Below, one piece after another: positions 9,547 to 17,110 of a DNA stretch of 58,852 nt. The DNA lies in assembly GCA_023512435.1 (NCBI GenBank), contig JAILZP010000020.1, forward strand, positions 1 through 58,852, written 5' to 3'. Both the position numbers and the translations under genes were made by a program. Within the stretch, counting starts at the first letter, position 1, and each line of letters opens with the position of its first letter. Source of the stretch: Peptococcaceae bacterium. GTDB lineage: Bacteria > Bacillota > Desulfotomaculia > Desulfotomaculales > Desulfocucumaceae. The notes under the pieces were generated by a model. It worked only from the letters and a program-made list of their open reading frames with translations, ran no database searches and was not told where the DNA came from.

Positions 9547-10929
9547 TTAACACAGCCCCAGGGCGCGGGCGGCCTGGGCCACGGTGAAACATACCAGGCA
9601 GGCCGCGGCCAGGGGAATAAGTGCGGCCGTTAGTGTCCATTTCAGGCTCTTTGTTTCCTGCCTGATGGTAAGCAGGGTTGTGGCGCAGGGAAAGTGCAGC
9701 AGGGAGAAAAGCATGGTGCACAGGGCGGTGATCCAGGTCCAGCCGTGATCTTCAACCAGCAGGACTCTAAGGGCCTCCAGGCTGTCCAGCGACGCCATCG
9801 AACCCGTGCTGAGGTAGCTCATGATCAGTATCGGCAGGACAATTTCATTGGCCGGGAGCCCCAGGATGAAGGCGGTCAGGATGTGGCCGTCCAGGCCCAG
9901 GGCCCGGCCGAAAGGTTCCAGCGTTCCGGCCAGCAAACCGATGACGCTCATTTCCCCCACCCTGATGTTGGCCAGCAGCCAGACAATGCCCCCCGCCGGC
10001 GCGGCAACGGTAACGGCCCGTCCCAGGACGAACACGGTCCGGTCCATGATGGAGCGGACCAGTATCCGGCCCACCTGGGGCTTACGGTAGGGGGGGAGTT
10101 CCAGGGTGAAGGAGGATGGCATCCCCCTGAGCAATGTTTTTGAAAGTACCCGGGATGTGACCAGGGTAACCCACAGTCCCGCCAGGACCATGCCCGCCAC
10201 TGCGGCCGCCGCTGCGGCAACGCCGTATGCCGTTGCCGCCATTCCTCCCATGAAAACGGAAGACAGGGTGATCAGGGTGGGGAACCGCCCGTTGCAGGGC
10301 ACGAACACGTTGGTGAGGATGGCGATGATGCGCTCCCTGGGGGACTCGATGATGCGGCAGGCGATTACCCCGGCGGCGTTGCAGCCGAATCCCATGCTCA
10401 TGGTCAGGGACTGCTTTCCGTGCGCCCCGGCCCTTTTAAAAAAATTGTCCAGGTTAAAGGCCACCCTGGGCAGATACCCAAGGTCTTCCAGCAGGGTAAA
10501 TAGGGGAAAGAATATGGCCATGGGAGGCAGCATCACCGATACCACCCAGGCCAGGGTCCGGTATACCCCGTGGACAAAGAAACCTTCCGCCCAGGACGGC
10601 AGGCCGGCCCGGACAAATAATCCGGCCAGCCAATCCTGTACCCGGAAGAGGGCGGAGGCGATCAGTTCCGAAGGCACATTGGCCCCGGCCACCGTCAGCC
10701 AGATGACCGCGCCCAGGAGCGCCATCATGACCGGAAAGCCAAGCCACCGGGAGGTCAAAATATCGTCTATCTTCCCGTCCCAGTCCACCCGCCGGGTGTC
10801 CGCCGGCTTCACTGTCCTGGCGGCTATGTACTCGGCATGGCTGTATATGGTCCTGACAACCCGGTCTCTGATTATTCCGTCGCCGGCGGGGTCAAGCACG
10901 CGATCCGGCAGGGCAGTGTCCTGTTTCAA
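9547..10929 (-). CDS. feoB: FeoB membrane domain (split FeoB, C-terminal part)
   Basis: Ferrous iron permease part of FeoB, here encoded apart from the GTPase. 460 residues; after a soluble lead of about 60 residues come the two Gate domains with repeats typical of FeoB: LPPMAIFFPLFTLLEDLGYLPRVAF, SMGFGCNAAGVIACRIIESPRER, FVPCNGRFPTL, and later ILGLPANEIVLPIL and LHFPCATTLLTI. The Cys residues of the pore (GCNA, PCNG, PCAT) are kept. Start is TTG 10929 after GGGAGGGAA; it overlaps the 3' end of the GTPase gene by 38 bp, so translation is probably coupled. Confidence 0.92.
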   Translation of the reverse strand: MKQDTALPDRVLDPAGDGIIRDRVVRTIYSHAEYIAARTVKPADTRRVDWDGKIDDILTSRWLGFPVMMALLGAVIWLTVAGANVPSELIASALFRVQDWLAGLFVRAGLPSWAEGFFVHGVYRTLAWVVSVMLPPMAIFFPLFTLLEDLGYLPRVAFNLDNFFKRAGAHGKQSLTMSMGFGCNAAGVIACRIIESPRERIIAILTNVFVPCNGRFPTLITLSSVFMGGMAATAYGVAAAAAAVAGMVLAGLWVTLVTSRVLSKTLLRGMPSSFTLELPPYRKPQVGRILVRSIMDRTVFVLGRAVTVAAPAGGIVWLLANIRVGEMSVIGLLAGTLEPFGRALGLDGHILTAFILGLPANEIVLPILIMSYLSTGSMASLDSLEALRVLLVEDHGWTWITALCTMLFSLLHFPCATTLLTIRQETKSLKWTLTAALIPLAAACLVCFTVAQAARALGLC

Positions 10930-11692
10930 CGGCCGGTTCCCTCCCGTAAGAAATCTTGGAACTGTATTCCCTCATGGCGTCCAGGACGGTTCTGTCCCCC
11001 TCCAGGATCCGGAGGGACAGCCACCTGCTGTTGACGCCGGGCGGGATCAGTGCCTTCAGGCTGTGTTCCAGGCAGGAGACGGCCTCTTCTATTTCGGGAT
11101 CGTAGACAAGCCGGCGGGGGTTGGTGGTCAATTTCCCAAAAGCCACCTGGTGTATTCTCTCTTTCAGTTCCGCTATGCCCAGTCCGCTGCGGGCCGCCGT
11201 GGCCACCACCGGAACGCCCAGCTGGGCCGACAGCTCTTCCAGGTCGATGGATATTTTTTTCCGGCGGGCCTCATCAATGAGGTTGACGCAAACCACCACC
11301 CTGGAGGTGATCTCCATGACCTGCAGAACCAGGTTTAAATTGCGCTCCAGGCAGGTGGCGTCCGCCACCGCCACCGTGGCGTCCGGTTGGGCAAAACAGA
11401 GAAAATCCCTGGCGGCCTGCTCGTCAGCCGAGCTGGCCAGCAGGGAGTAGGTTCCCGGCAAGTCCACCAGGATGTACGAACTGCCCCCGTATGAAAAGGT
11501 TCCCCGGGTCTGGATCACGGTTTTGCCGGGCCAGTTGCCGGTGTGCTGGCGCAGGCCGGTCAGGGCGTTAAAGATTGTGCTTTTCCCGGTATTGGGATTC
11601 CCCGCCAGGGCCACCACCTTCTGGCCGGATGATTTTTTTGTGATGTTGAATTTTTTTCGGATCCCCTCGGTCGGCAGGCGGTCGCTCAACAT
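10892..11692 (-). CDS. feoB: FeoB GTPase domain (split FeoB, N-terminal part)
   Basis: Cytosolic G-protein domain of the ferrous iron transporter. 266 residues. G1 GNPNTGKST, G3 DLPGTYSL, G4 NLIDEA (NxxD) and the G5 region TAARSGLG are present, followed by the GDI-like helical region. In most bacteria this is continuous with the membrane part; here the reading frame stops at 10892 and the membrane part starts in another frame. Both halves look intact, so this is a stable split rather than an obvious mutation. Preceded by feoA. Confidence 0.92.
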   Translation of the reverse strand: MLSDRLPTEGIRKKFNITKKSSGQKVVALAGNPNTGKSTIFNALTGLRQHTGNWPGKTVIQTRGTFSYGGSSYILVDLPGTYSLLASSADEQAARDFLCFAQPDATVAVADATCLERNLNLVLQVMEITSRVVVCVNLIDEARRKKISIDLEELSAQLGVPVVATAARSGLGIAELKERIHQVAFGKLTTNPRRLVYDPEIEEAVSCLEHSLKALIPPGVNSRWLSLRILEGDRTVLDAMREYSSKISYGREPAVETGHCPAGSRA

Positions 11693-11711
11693 GATTTCTC
11701 CTCTTCTTTGT

Positions 11712-11945
11712 TCAATGTAAGGAAACCGTTATTTTGTCCGCGTCCTCTTTTCTCAGGGCGATAATGGCTCCCCTGATGCTGAAGGCCGTGGGATCCCCGG
11801 CCGGGCTGCGGCGGACAGCCTCCACGGCGGTGCCGGGCACGAGGCCCAGGTCCAGCAGGCGGCGCCGGGCCATGCCTTCGGCGGACAGGGAGGTAACCAC
11901 TCCCCGCTTCTTCAGGGGAAGCTTTGAAAGCGGCATTTCCTGCAT
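11712..11945 (-). CDS. feoA: FeoA family protein
   Basis: Small SH3-like partner of FeoB, 77 residues from ATG 11945 (after GGAGGGGACGGA). Signature GMARRRLLDLGLVPGTAVEAVRRSPAGDP with the C-terminal SIRGAIIALRKEDA strand. It lies 19 bp upstream of the FeoB GTPase gene in the same direction, forming feoA-feoB(N)-feoB(C). A tandem TTAG-N6-CTAA motif upstream suggests control by an iron-dependent repressor. Confidence 0.9.
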   Translation of the reverse strand: MQEMPLSKLPLKKRGVVTSLSAEGMARRRLLDLGLVPGTAVEAVRRSPAGDPTAFSIRGAIIALRKEDADKITVSLH

Positions 11946-11982
11946 TCCGTCCCCTCCCCCGCTGATTAACACGCACCCGGAG

Positions 11983-12015
11983 TTAGTCCCGGCTAAGAAA
12001 GTTAGACGGGACTAA
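11983..12015 (-). promoter_or_regulatory. Tandem operator-like dyads upstream of feoA
   Basis: Two copies of TTAG-N6-CTAA (11983-11996 and 12002-12015) spaced 19 bp start to start; together they also form a larger dyad TTAGTCCC...GGGACTAA. The half-site resembles DtxR/IdeR-type iron boxes. Binding protein not identified here. Confidence 0.55.
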
Positions 12016-12113
12016 TTTGAGCTGCGAGGCCGGGCATAATAAGCCCGACGATGTATTCTATGCCGCGGCCTTAAATGGTGTTACCGGGAGTATTCAGGAA
12101 TGGCGTTCCCAGT

Positions 12114-12404
12114 TTACCCGCCCACCAGGAGCGGGGTGGTAAAAATTACCACATCCCCGGATTTGAGGACCTGGTCAAACTGCGCGGTGTCCACCCTCCT
12201 GCCGTTGACCATCACCCAGGCGGTCACCGGCAAATTACCCGTTTTGTCAATAAGCTTTTGGCGGAAATTTTCCCCGTGCTTGCCGGCCAGCATGTTTATC
12301 ACACCCCAAAGGGTGCAGCCGCCGTCCATTTCCAGTTCTTCCTCCCGGCAAAAACCCGCGGCGACACAAAACACCGAGTAGTATTTCACGGTGATCCTGA
12401 TCAT
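12114..12404 (-). CDS. MoaD/ThiS-like sulfur carrier protein
   Basis: 96 residues with a beta-grasp pattern and C-terminal Gly-Gly (TTPLLVGG), the thiocarboxylate site used for sulfur transfer in molybdopterin or tungstopterin synthesis. Conserved tail region VMVNGRRVDTAQFDQVLKSG and VVIFTTP. Its start overlaps the AOR stop by 4 bp. MoaD-like genes are commonly linked to AOR-family genes, consistent with supply of dithiolene sulfur to the cofactor; a specialised carrier rather than the housekeeping MoaD is likely. Confidence 0.82.
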   Translation of the reverse strand: MIRITVKYYSVFCVAAGFCREEELEMDGGCTLWGVINMLAGKHGENFRQKLIDKTGNLPVTAWVMVNGRRVDTAQFDQVLKSGDVVIFTTPLLVGG

Positions 12405-14296
12405 TTCGTTTCTTCCGCCGCCTCCAGCCCCAGTTCTCTTAATTTAGCCTCTGAGGGGATCCCGGTTTCCGGGTCCCATCCCCGGAGGAGGTAGTATTCT
12501 TCCAGAATGCGGACGAATTTCTCCCTCCGGATGCCGTGCCCCCTGGCCGGGCCGGTGGTGATCGGATCGTTTAAAAGGCGCGGGGGCGGCATGTCGTCCT
12601 CCCGTCTGATTCCCTCCCTTACTCCAAACATGCGCTCCAGGTTCCATATCCTTTCACCGATCCGCTCCAGATCTTCGACACTGATATCCCAGCCGGTGGC
12701 CGAAGCCAACAGCATGCGGAAATGGGCGGGCAGCAAGGGCTTTAACGCTATGCCTTCCAGTTTGCAGATACCCAGGGAGTCCACCACGCAGTGCCAGTTT
12801 TCATGCCAGTACATCAACCGGGCCTTGGTTTCGTACCTCAGCCAGTAATCGGGGGTGGTTTCTATGCCGATCTGCTCCCTGATGTCCCGGGCATATATGT
12901 CCGGTGCCACTTCGTACATCGGCAGTCCCTTCAGGTGGTCGCCGCCCCGGGGTGACACCGCGAAAGAGAGGGCCATGCCCTTGGTGCCCCTCACGTCCAC
13001 CGCCGGGTAATCCATACCCTTGCTCTGTACAACCAGGTCCGACCCTCCCAGCTTCCGGGACGCCTTGGGGGCTCCCTCGGCCAGAACATCACCGGCCCCC
13101 TCCCGGAAGGCGATCTTGCGGACCAGTTCTATCATCGCCCGGTGGTCCCCCCAGTGCAGCCGGACGCCGTCCAGGATCGCGGGGGTGAGGATTTGCTTTT
13201 CGGAACACTCCATGGCCCAGGCGATGGTGTTGCCGGTGGAAATGGTATCCAGGCCGAGCTGGTTGCAGATCATGTTGGCGTGAAGCACGGCTTCCAGGTT
13301 GTCGTTGCCGCACTTGGACCCAAAGGCTGCGGTGGATTCGTATTCCGGGCCCTCCCCCATGGTTCCGGCATAGGGACCGTGATCCACCCTGCAGTACCGG
13401 CTGCAGCTGACGGGGCAATTGTAGCAGCCCTTGTGACCGGTGACGTATTTTTCCAGCATCACTTCTCCCCGGAGCTTTTCGGCCCCTTCGAAGGTTGACT
13501 GCTGGAAGTTCCTGGTGGGCAGGAAGCCCAGCATCTGGGCAAGGCCGGTTATGGCGGTGGTTCCGAAGGTGCTGGCCACTTCGTACAGCGGGTCTTTCTT
13601 TATTGCTTCGACGGCGGTTTCAACGGCCTCCCTGAATTCCGCCGGCCGGGCCACCTCCACTCCGCGGTTCCCCCGGACGGCCACCGCCTTGAGATTCTTT
13701 GAGCCCATCACCGCTCCGGGGCCGCAGCGGGCGGCGGCCCTGGCAAGGTTGCAGATTATGGCGGCATACCGCACCAGATTTTCTCCGGCCGGGCCGATGC
13801 AGGCCACCTGGATAGTGTTGTCCGCCGTTTCCTGCTTGATGGCGGCGTCGGTTTCCCAGGTGTTTTTGCCCCAGATGTGTCGCGCGTCCCGGATTTCCGC
13901 CCGGTCGTCGTCTATCCACAGGTATACGGGGTGTTCCGCCCTGCCGGTGATAACGATGTGGTCATACCCGGCCATTTTCAGCTCGGGCCCCCAGTGCCCT
14001 CCGCAGTTGGAATCGCCGAATATGCCCGTCAAGGGGGACTTGAAGGTGACGGTAAAGCGCCCCGAACAGGGAGCCATGGTGCCGCCCAGGGGTCCCACCC
14101 CGAATATGAGAGGGGCGGCCGGATCCAGGGGGTTCATCCCCCGGCCGGCCAGGTCGTACAGGATCCGGGCGTTGATCCCGGCCTGCCCGAGAAAGCCGTA
14201 GGCCAGATTTTCCGGAAGATCCCTTTTTATTATTGTTTTGCTGGAAAGATCGACCTCCAGTATTTTGCCGGCCCAGCCGAACCACCTCTTACTCAC
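12401..14296 (-). CDS. aor: Aldehyde:ferredoxin oxidoreductase (AOR family)
   Basis: Tungsten or molybdenum bis-pterin enzyme oxidising aldehydes to acids with ferredoxin. 631 residues, the usual length. N-terminal AOR domain: GWAGKILEVDLSS, the pterin-binding FGVGPLGGTMAPCSGRF and GDSNCGGHWGPELK, and KAVAVRG. [4Fe-4S] ligands: CYNCPVSC plus a later Cys in SLGICKLEG. Middle and C-terminal alpha-helical domains are complete. Substrate cannot be assigned; residues near the active site are not diagnostic to me. It is the middle gene of a three-gene operon (FeS protein, AOR, MoaD-like) preceded by a cobalamin riboswitch and terminator. Confidence 0.93.
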   Translation of the reverse strand: MSKRWFGWAGKILEVDLSSKTIIKRDLPENLAYGFLGQAGINARILYDLAGRGMNPLDPAAPLIFGVGPLGGTMAPCSGRFTVTFKSPLTGIFGDSNCGGHWGPELKMAGYDHIVITGRAEHPVYLWIDDDRAEIRDARHIWGKNTWETDAAIKQETADNTIQVACIGPAGENLVRYAAIICNLARAAARCGPGAVMGSKNLKAVAVRGNRGVEVARPAEFREAVETAVEAIKKDPLYEVASTFGTTAITGLAQMLGFLPTRNFQQSTFEGAEKLRGEVMLEKYVTGHKGCYNCPVSCSRYCRVDHGPYAGTMGEGPEYESTAAFGSKCGNDNLEAVLHANMICNQLGLDTISTGNTIAWAMECSEKQILTPAILDGVRLHWGDHRAMIELVRKIAFREGAGDVLAEGAPKASRKLGGSDLVVQSKGMDYPAVDVRGTKGMALSFAVSPRGGDHLKGLPMYEVAPDIYARDIREQIGIETTPDYWLRYETKARLMYWHENWHCVVDSLGICKLEGIALKPLLPAHFRMLLASATGWDISVEDLERIGERIWNLERMFGVREGIRREDDMPPPRLLNDPITTGPARGHGIRREKFVRILEEYYLLRGWDPETGIPSEAKLRELGLEAAEETK

Positions 14297-14582
14297 TTTC
14301 GGACACCTCCCGGGCCATTTTTATTCCGCCGAAAAGGCAGCTGGTCACGCACAGGGGTTCATCATCCATTTTTTTGCCGGGATCAGCCTTGCCGCAAAAC
14401 CGGTCCAGGCACGTCTGGTTAAAAACCGGGTAAACCTTTCCCTCTTCCTCAAGTTTCCAGATTCTGATCCCAGCCAGCCGCGGGTTGACCGTTCCGTACT
14501 CTGTCCAGGAGCAGGCCACCTCGCACCTCCGGCATCCCCGGCAGTTTTCCGGGTGCACTTCAATCCTCGGCTTTCCGTACAT
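14289..14582 (-). CDS. Ferredoxin-like [4Fe-4S] protein partner of AOR
   Basis: 97 residues from ATG 14582 (after GGAGGGAAGC). Cys pattern CRGCRRCEVACSW (C-x2-C-x2-C-x3-C) near residues 14-24, with further Cys in TCLDRFCG and LCVTSC, fitting two or more clusters of the kind found in DmsB/HycB-like or AOR-associated electron-transfer subunits. It overlaps the AOR start by 8 bp, so it most likely takes electrons from AOR. One Cys per second cluster is not obvious, so the number of clusters is uncertain. Confidence 0.82.
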   Translation of the reverse strand: MYGKPRIEVHPENCRGCRRCEVACSWTEYGTVNPRLAGIRIWKLEEEGKVYPVFNQTCLDRFCGKADPGKKMDDEPLCVTSCLFGGIKMAREVSESE

Positions 14583-14631
14583 TTGCTTCCCTCCTCGAAT
14601 CTTACGCGTTTCCCGGTCAGCGCGGCCCCGC

Positions 14632-14670
14632 AAAAAAGAAAGTCCCAACCCTCTGCAAGGGCGGGACTTT
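14632..14670 (-). terminator. Riboswitch expression-platform terminator
   Basis: On the minus strand an AAAGTCCC / GGGACTTT stem is followed by CTTTTTT, between the B12 aptamer and the first gene of the AOR operon. This fits transcription termination when cobalamin is bound. Confidence 0.85.
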
Positions 14671-14720
14671 ACCATCATCCCTGCCGCGATCTCCCCCCGG
14701 CGGGGAGACGACCAGCAGTC

Positions 14721-14885
14721 TCCAGGCAGGTCTCCTGGCTCCCGGATCATCGCAGAACCGCGCCTTCCCCCGCCATGCGGAGTGGCTTTTGTGCGGGTCT
14801 CCTTCCCGGTTACAGTGGCGGGACCGCTCAGGTTTTCCACCTGATTCCCTATTCTCCCCGCCCTGGGCGGGGCACCTGGAAACAT
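14721..14885 (-). ncRNA. Cobalamin (B12) riboswitch
   Basis: The minus strand carries the conserved B12-aptamer blocks in order: AGGTGCC, GGGAATCAGGTGGAAAACC, GCGGTCCCGCCACTGTAA, and the B12 box AGCCAGGAGACCTGCCTGG (14721-14740). A terminator follows at 14632-14670, then the ferredoxin/AOR/MoaD operon. Between 14583 and 14952 there is no gene other than this leader. Control of an AOR operon by B12 is unusual. Confidence 0.95.
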
Positions 14886-14952
14886 AATGAAATTGTTATA
14901 ACGGTATTCTACAGGTCGGGCCGGATTTCCTCCCGGGAAAAGCAGAAAAGTA

Positions 14953-15588
14953 TTAGTGATTTAGTTCCAGCAGCACCACCTGCGGATTGGTGGGCAGGTC
15001 GCCGGCGGTAACCTGCAGTTCCCGTTCCACCCGGTGCCCCGGGTAGTTCTTCAGGAATTCATCTGCCGGGCTGATGGGGAAGTCTATGTACCCGGTCTTG
15101 TAGTGCATGGGCAGTATGTAGCGCGGTTTAATCTGGTCCGCCACCTTCACCGCTTCGCCGGGGCCGATGGTGTAGAATCCCCCCACCGGGACCATAAGGA
15201 CGTCCACCTTGCCGATCTGGTCCAACTGACCCTTCTCCAGGACATGTCCCAGGTCTCCCAGGTGGCAGATCCGCAGCCCTTCGGCCTCGATGACAAAAAT
15301 CATGTTTCTGCCCCTTTTGCTTCCCCCGCTGTTGTCGTGGAAGGAAGGAATTCCGGTAAAGACAATTTCCCCGCAGGAATGCCGTCCTTCTTTCCGGACC
15401 GCCTCCGGATTGCCGGGGACGGTTTTCACCGCGTTGTGGTCAAAATGATCGTGGCTGACGGTAACGTAGTCGGCGGGAAGGTTTGGTTGCGGGTACCCGA
15501 TGCTCTGGTCGAAGGGGTCTGTGATAACGGTCCGGCCGCTTGACAGGGTGACGGCAAAGCAGGCGTGTCCCAGCCACTTTATCTTCAT
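14953..15588 (-). CDS. UPF0173-type metallo-beta-lactamase-fold hydrolase
   Basis: 211 residues from ATG 15588. Metal ligands: WLGHACF near the start, HDHFDHN (HxHxDH-like, here SHDHFDH), and the later His of ILPMHYKTG, with GDLGH as the bridging Asp motif. This is the compact UlaG-like hydrolase family for which the substrate is unknown. It is transcribed toward the riboswitch; the AOR operon has its own promoter. No firm functional link to AOR. Confidence 0.85.
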   Translation of the reverse strand: MKIKWLGHACFAVTLSSGRTVITDPFDQSIGYPQPNLPADYVTVSHDHFDHNAVKTVPGNPEAVRKEGRHSCGEIVFTGIPSFHDNSGGSKRGRNMIFVIEAEGLRICHLGDLGHVLEKGQLDQIGKVDVLMVPVGGFYTIGPGEAVKVADQIKPRYILPMHYKTGYIDFPISPADEFLKNYPGHRVERELQVTAGDLPTNPQVVLLELNH

Positions 15589-15615
15589 CACTATTCCCCC
15601 TTGAACGTTTTTGGC

Positions 15616-15647
15616 GTCCCCGCCGGGAGGGACACCCGGTTTTTTTT
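15616..15647 (+). terminator. Hairpin with T run in intergenic gap
   Basis: CCGGG / CCCGG stem (15623-15639) followed by eight T on the plus strand. No plus-strand gene ends just before it, so it may terminate a short leader transcript or be an attenuator of the next gene at 15798. The rest of 15589-15797 shows nothing else. Confidence 0.5.
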
Positions 15648-15797
15648 GTTATTTATATCCCGGACAGGCCGAAAATCCTGCAATAGGGTGTGTTTTTTTT
15701 TAAATCAAATCAATAACAAGATTTACCTGCTCAGTGAAAGGGCTGATCACTTGCCAACTCACCCTGCATGTGGTAAAACAGGTTATAAGTTTCGGAG

Positions 15798-16778
15798 GTG
15801 AAGAATCTGGACAACCTGCCTGTTAAAACCATACCCCTGCCGACGCCTTTTCCCGTTGGCGATATCAACGCCTACCTGTTCACGGCCGACCCGGTGACCA
15901 TCATAGACCCCGGGCTGTATTACCCGCCCGCGGTGGAAGCCTTGGAACGGGCCCTGGGAGAATGCGGCCTTAAGGTGTCCGACATAAAAAGAATAGTGAT
16001 TACGCACGGGCACCCCGACCATTACGGATTGGCCGGGAAAATTCAGGAGGACGCCGGGGCCGAGGTGCTGGTCAGGGAGGAGGAAGTGGGCAAAATCAAG
16101 CCCGACCGTGAATTTGTCGGCCGCATGGTCCAGTCCCTGAAAACTACCGGCATGCCTGAAGACATAATCAGTCTTAACTGGATCGTGGACTTCGGCGCCA
16201 ATATTCCTTACACCCATCCCATTGAAAGGATAAAAACCTATTCCGGGGAGTTTGTCCTGGAGTTTTCGGGATTCAACCTGAAACTGATGCACATGCCGGG
16301 CCACAGCGGGGGGCACACCTGCCTTTACTGGGAGGAAGAGAACATTCTGCTTTCGGGCGACCTTCTTTTACCCGACATAACCGCCGTACCTTCGGTTGAG
16401 TTTGATCCCGGAAGGGATAACCTGCGCAGCCGGAGCCTTTCCCAAATCATGGGAAGCCTGGAACGGGTCCGCAGCCTTAAACCCGGCCTGTGCCTTCCCG
16501 GCCACGGGGAACCCATACCCGAACCGGGGGAACTGGCCAAATCCAGGATAGATTTTCACATGGGCAGGCTGGAGGAAATATACAAACTTGTTCCCCGGGG
16601 CGAGGAGAACGGGATTACCCCCTACCGGGTGTCCAGGCTGTATTATCCCGAGGTGCGGGGTTTCGACAAGTTTCTGGCCGTGATGGAGGTGGTTTCACAC
16701 CTGGACCGGCTGGCCGACGACGGAAGGATAGCGGAAAGGATAGATGAAAGGGGTGTGTCCCATTTTTACCGTCCTTGA
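15798..16778 (+). CDS. Metallo-beta-lactamase-fold hydrolase
   Basis: 326 residues. Catalytic motif THGHPDHYG (HxHxDH), downstream ligands in MPGHSGGHTCLY, bridging Asp in LLSGDLLLPD and the last His in LPGHGEPI, followed by a C-terminal winged-helix-like region typical of LACTB2/RBL-type MBL proteins. Substrate unknown; relatives act on thioesters, RNA or glutathione adducts. The first possible start, GTG 15798, sits inside the Shine-Dalgarno GGAGGTG, with no other standard start nearby, so the true start is uncertain. Terminated at 16839-16862. Confidence 0.85.
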   Translation: MKNLDNLPVKTIPLPTPFPVGDINAYLFTADPVTIIDPGLYYPPAVEALERALGECGLKVSDIKRIVITHGHPDHYGLAGKIQEDAGAEVLVREEEVGKIKPDREFVGRMVQSLKTTGMPEDIISLNWIVDFGANIPYTHPIERIKTYSGEFVLEFSGFNLKLMHMPGHSGGHTCLYWEEENILLSGDLLLPDITAVPSVEFDPGRDNLRSRSLSQIMGSLERVRSLKPGLCLPGHGEPIPEPGELAKSRIDFHMGRLEEIYKLVPRGEENGITPYRVSRLYYPEVRGFDKFLAVMEVVSHLDRLADDGRIAERIDERGVSHFYRP

Positions 16779-16838
16779 GCCGGAGGGACCGGAGAATAGG
16801 GACTGACCGCTCTTTTTTCGGGAATACAAAGGATCGAT

Positions 16839-16862
16839 CCGCCAAGGGGCGGTTATTTTTTC
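16839..16862 (+). terminator. Terminator after MBL hydrolase
   Basis: CCGCC AAGG GGCGG stem followed by TTATTTTTT on the plus strand; it overlaps the stop of the small minus-strand gene. Confidence 0.75.
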
Positions 16863-17038
16863 GGTTCTGAACCGCCCGGGGATATATTTCCCTCGCCGGA
16901 TAAATAATCATTTAAAAGGAAAGAACGGCCTGCGGGGTTATCCCCGGCGCGGTCCAGGAGTTTTATTACCAGCAGCAGGGCCCTGATCACGTAATCCTCG
17001 TCCTCCGGCCGGCTGCTGTAGTGCTTTTCGATGATCAT
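16853..17038 (-). CDS. Small protein divergent from the recombinase, unknown
   Basis: 61 residues from an ATG preceded by GGAAGGTG. The composition is protein-like: a polar N-terminus (MIIEKHYSSRPEDEDYVIRA), an aliphatic helix (LLLVIKLLDRAG) and a flexible Lys/Pro-rich tail. It matches no family I know. It is transcribed divergently from the serine recombinase gene with 72 bp between the starts, a position where recombination directionality factors or recombinase regulators are sometimes found. It is the only unknown gene adjacent to the recombinase, hence a candidate excision factor; this is inference from position alone. Confidence 0.55.
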   Translation of the reverse strand: MIIEKHYSSRPEDEDYVIRALLLVIKLLDRAGDNPAGRSFLLNDYLSGEGNISPGGSEPKK

Positions 17039-17110
17039 CCCAACACCTTCCGGTTTGCCGGGTTCGTCTATACTGGAATATATGCTGCGGCGAGAAAGGG
17101 GTTTCTTTAT

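Noticed and set aside
17021..17110. Recombinase start at ATG 17021
   Set aside because: Would add 30 unlike residues and displace Ser10; TTG 17111 has the ribosome site and correct spacing.
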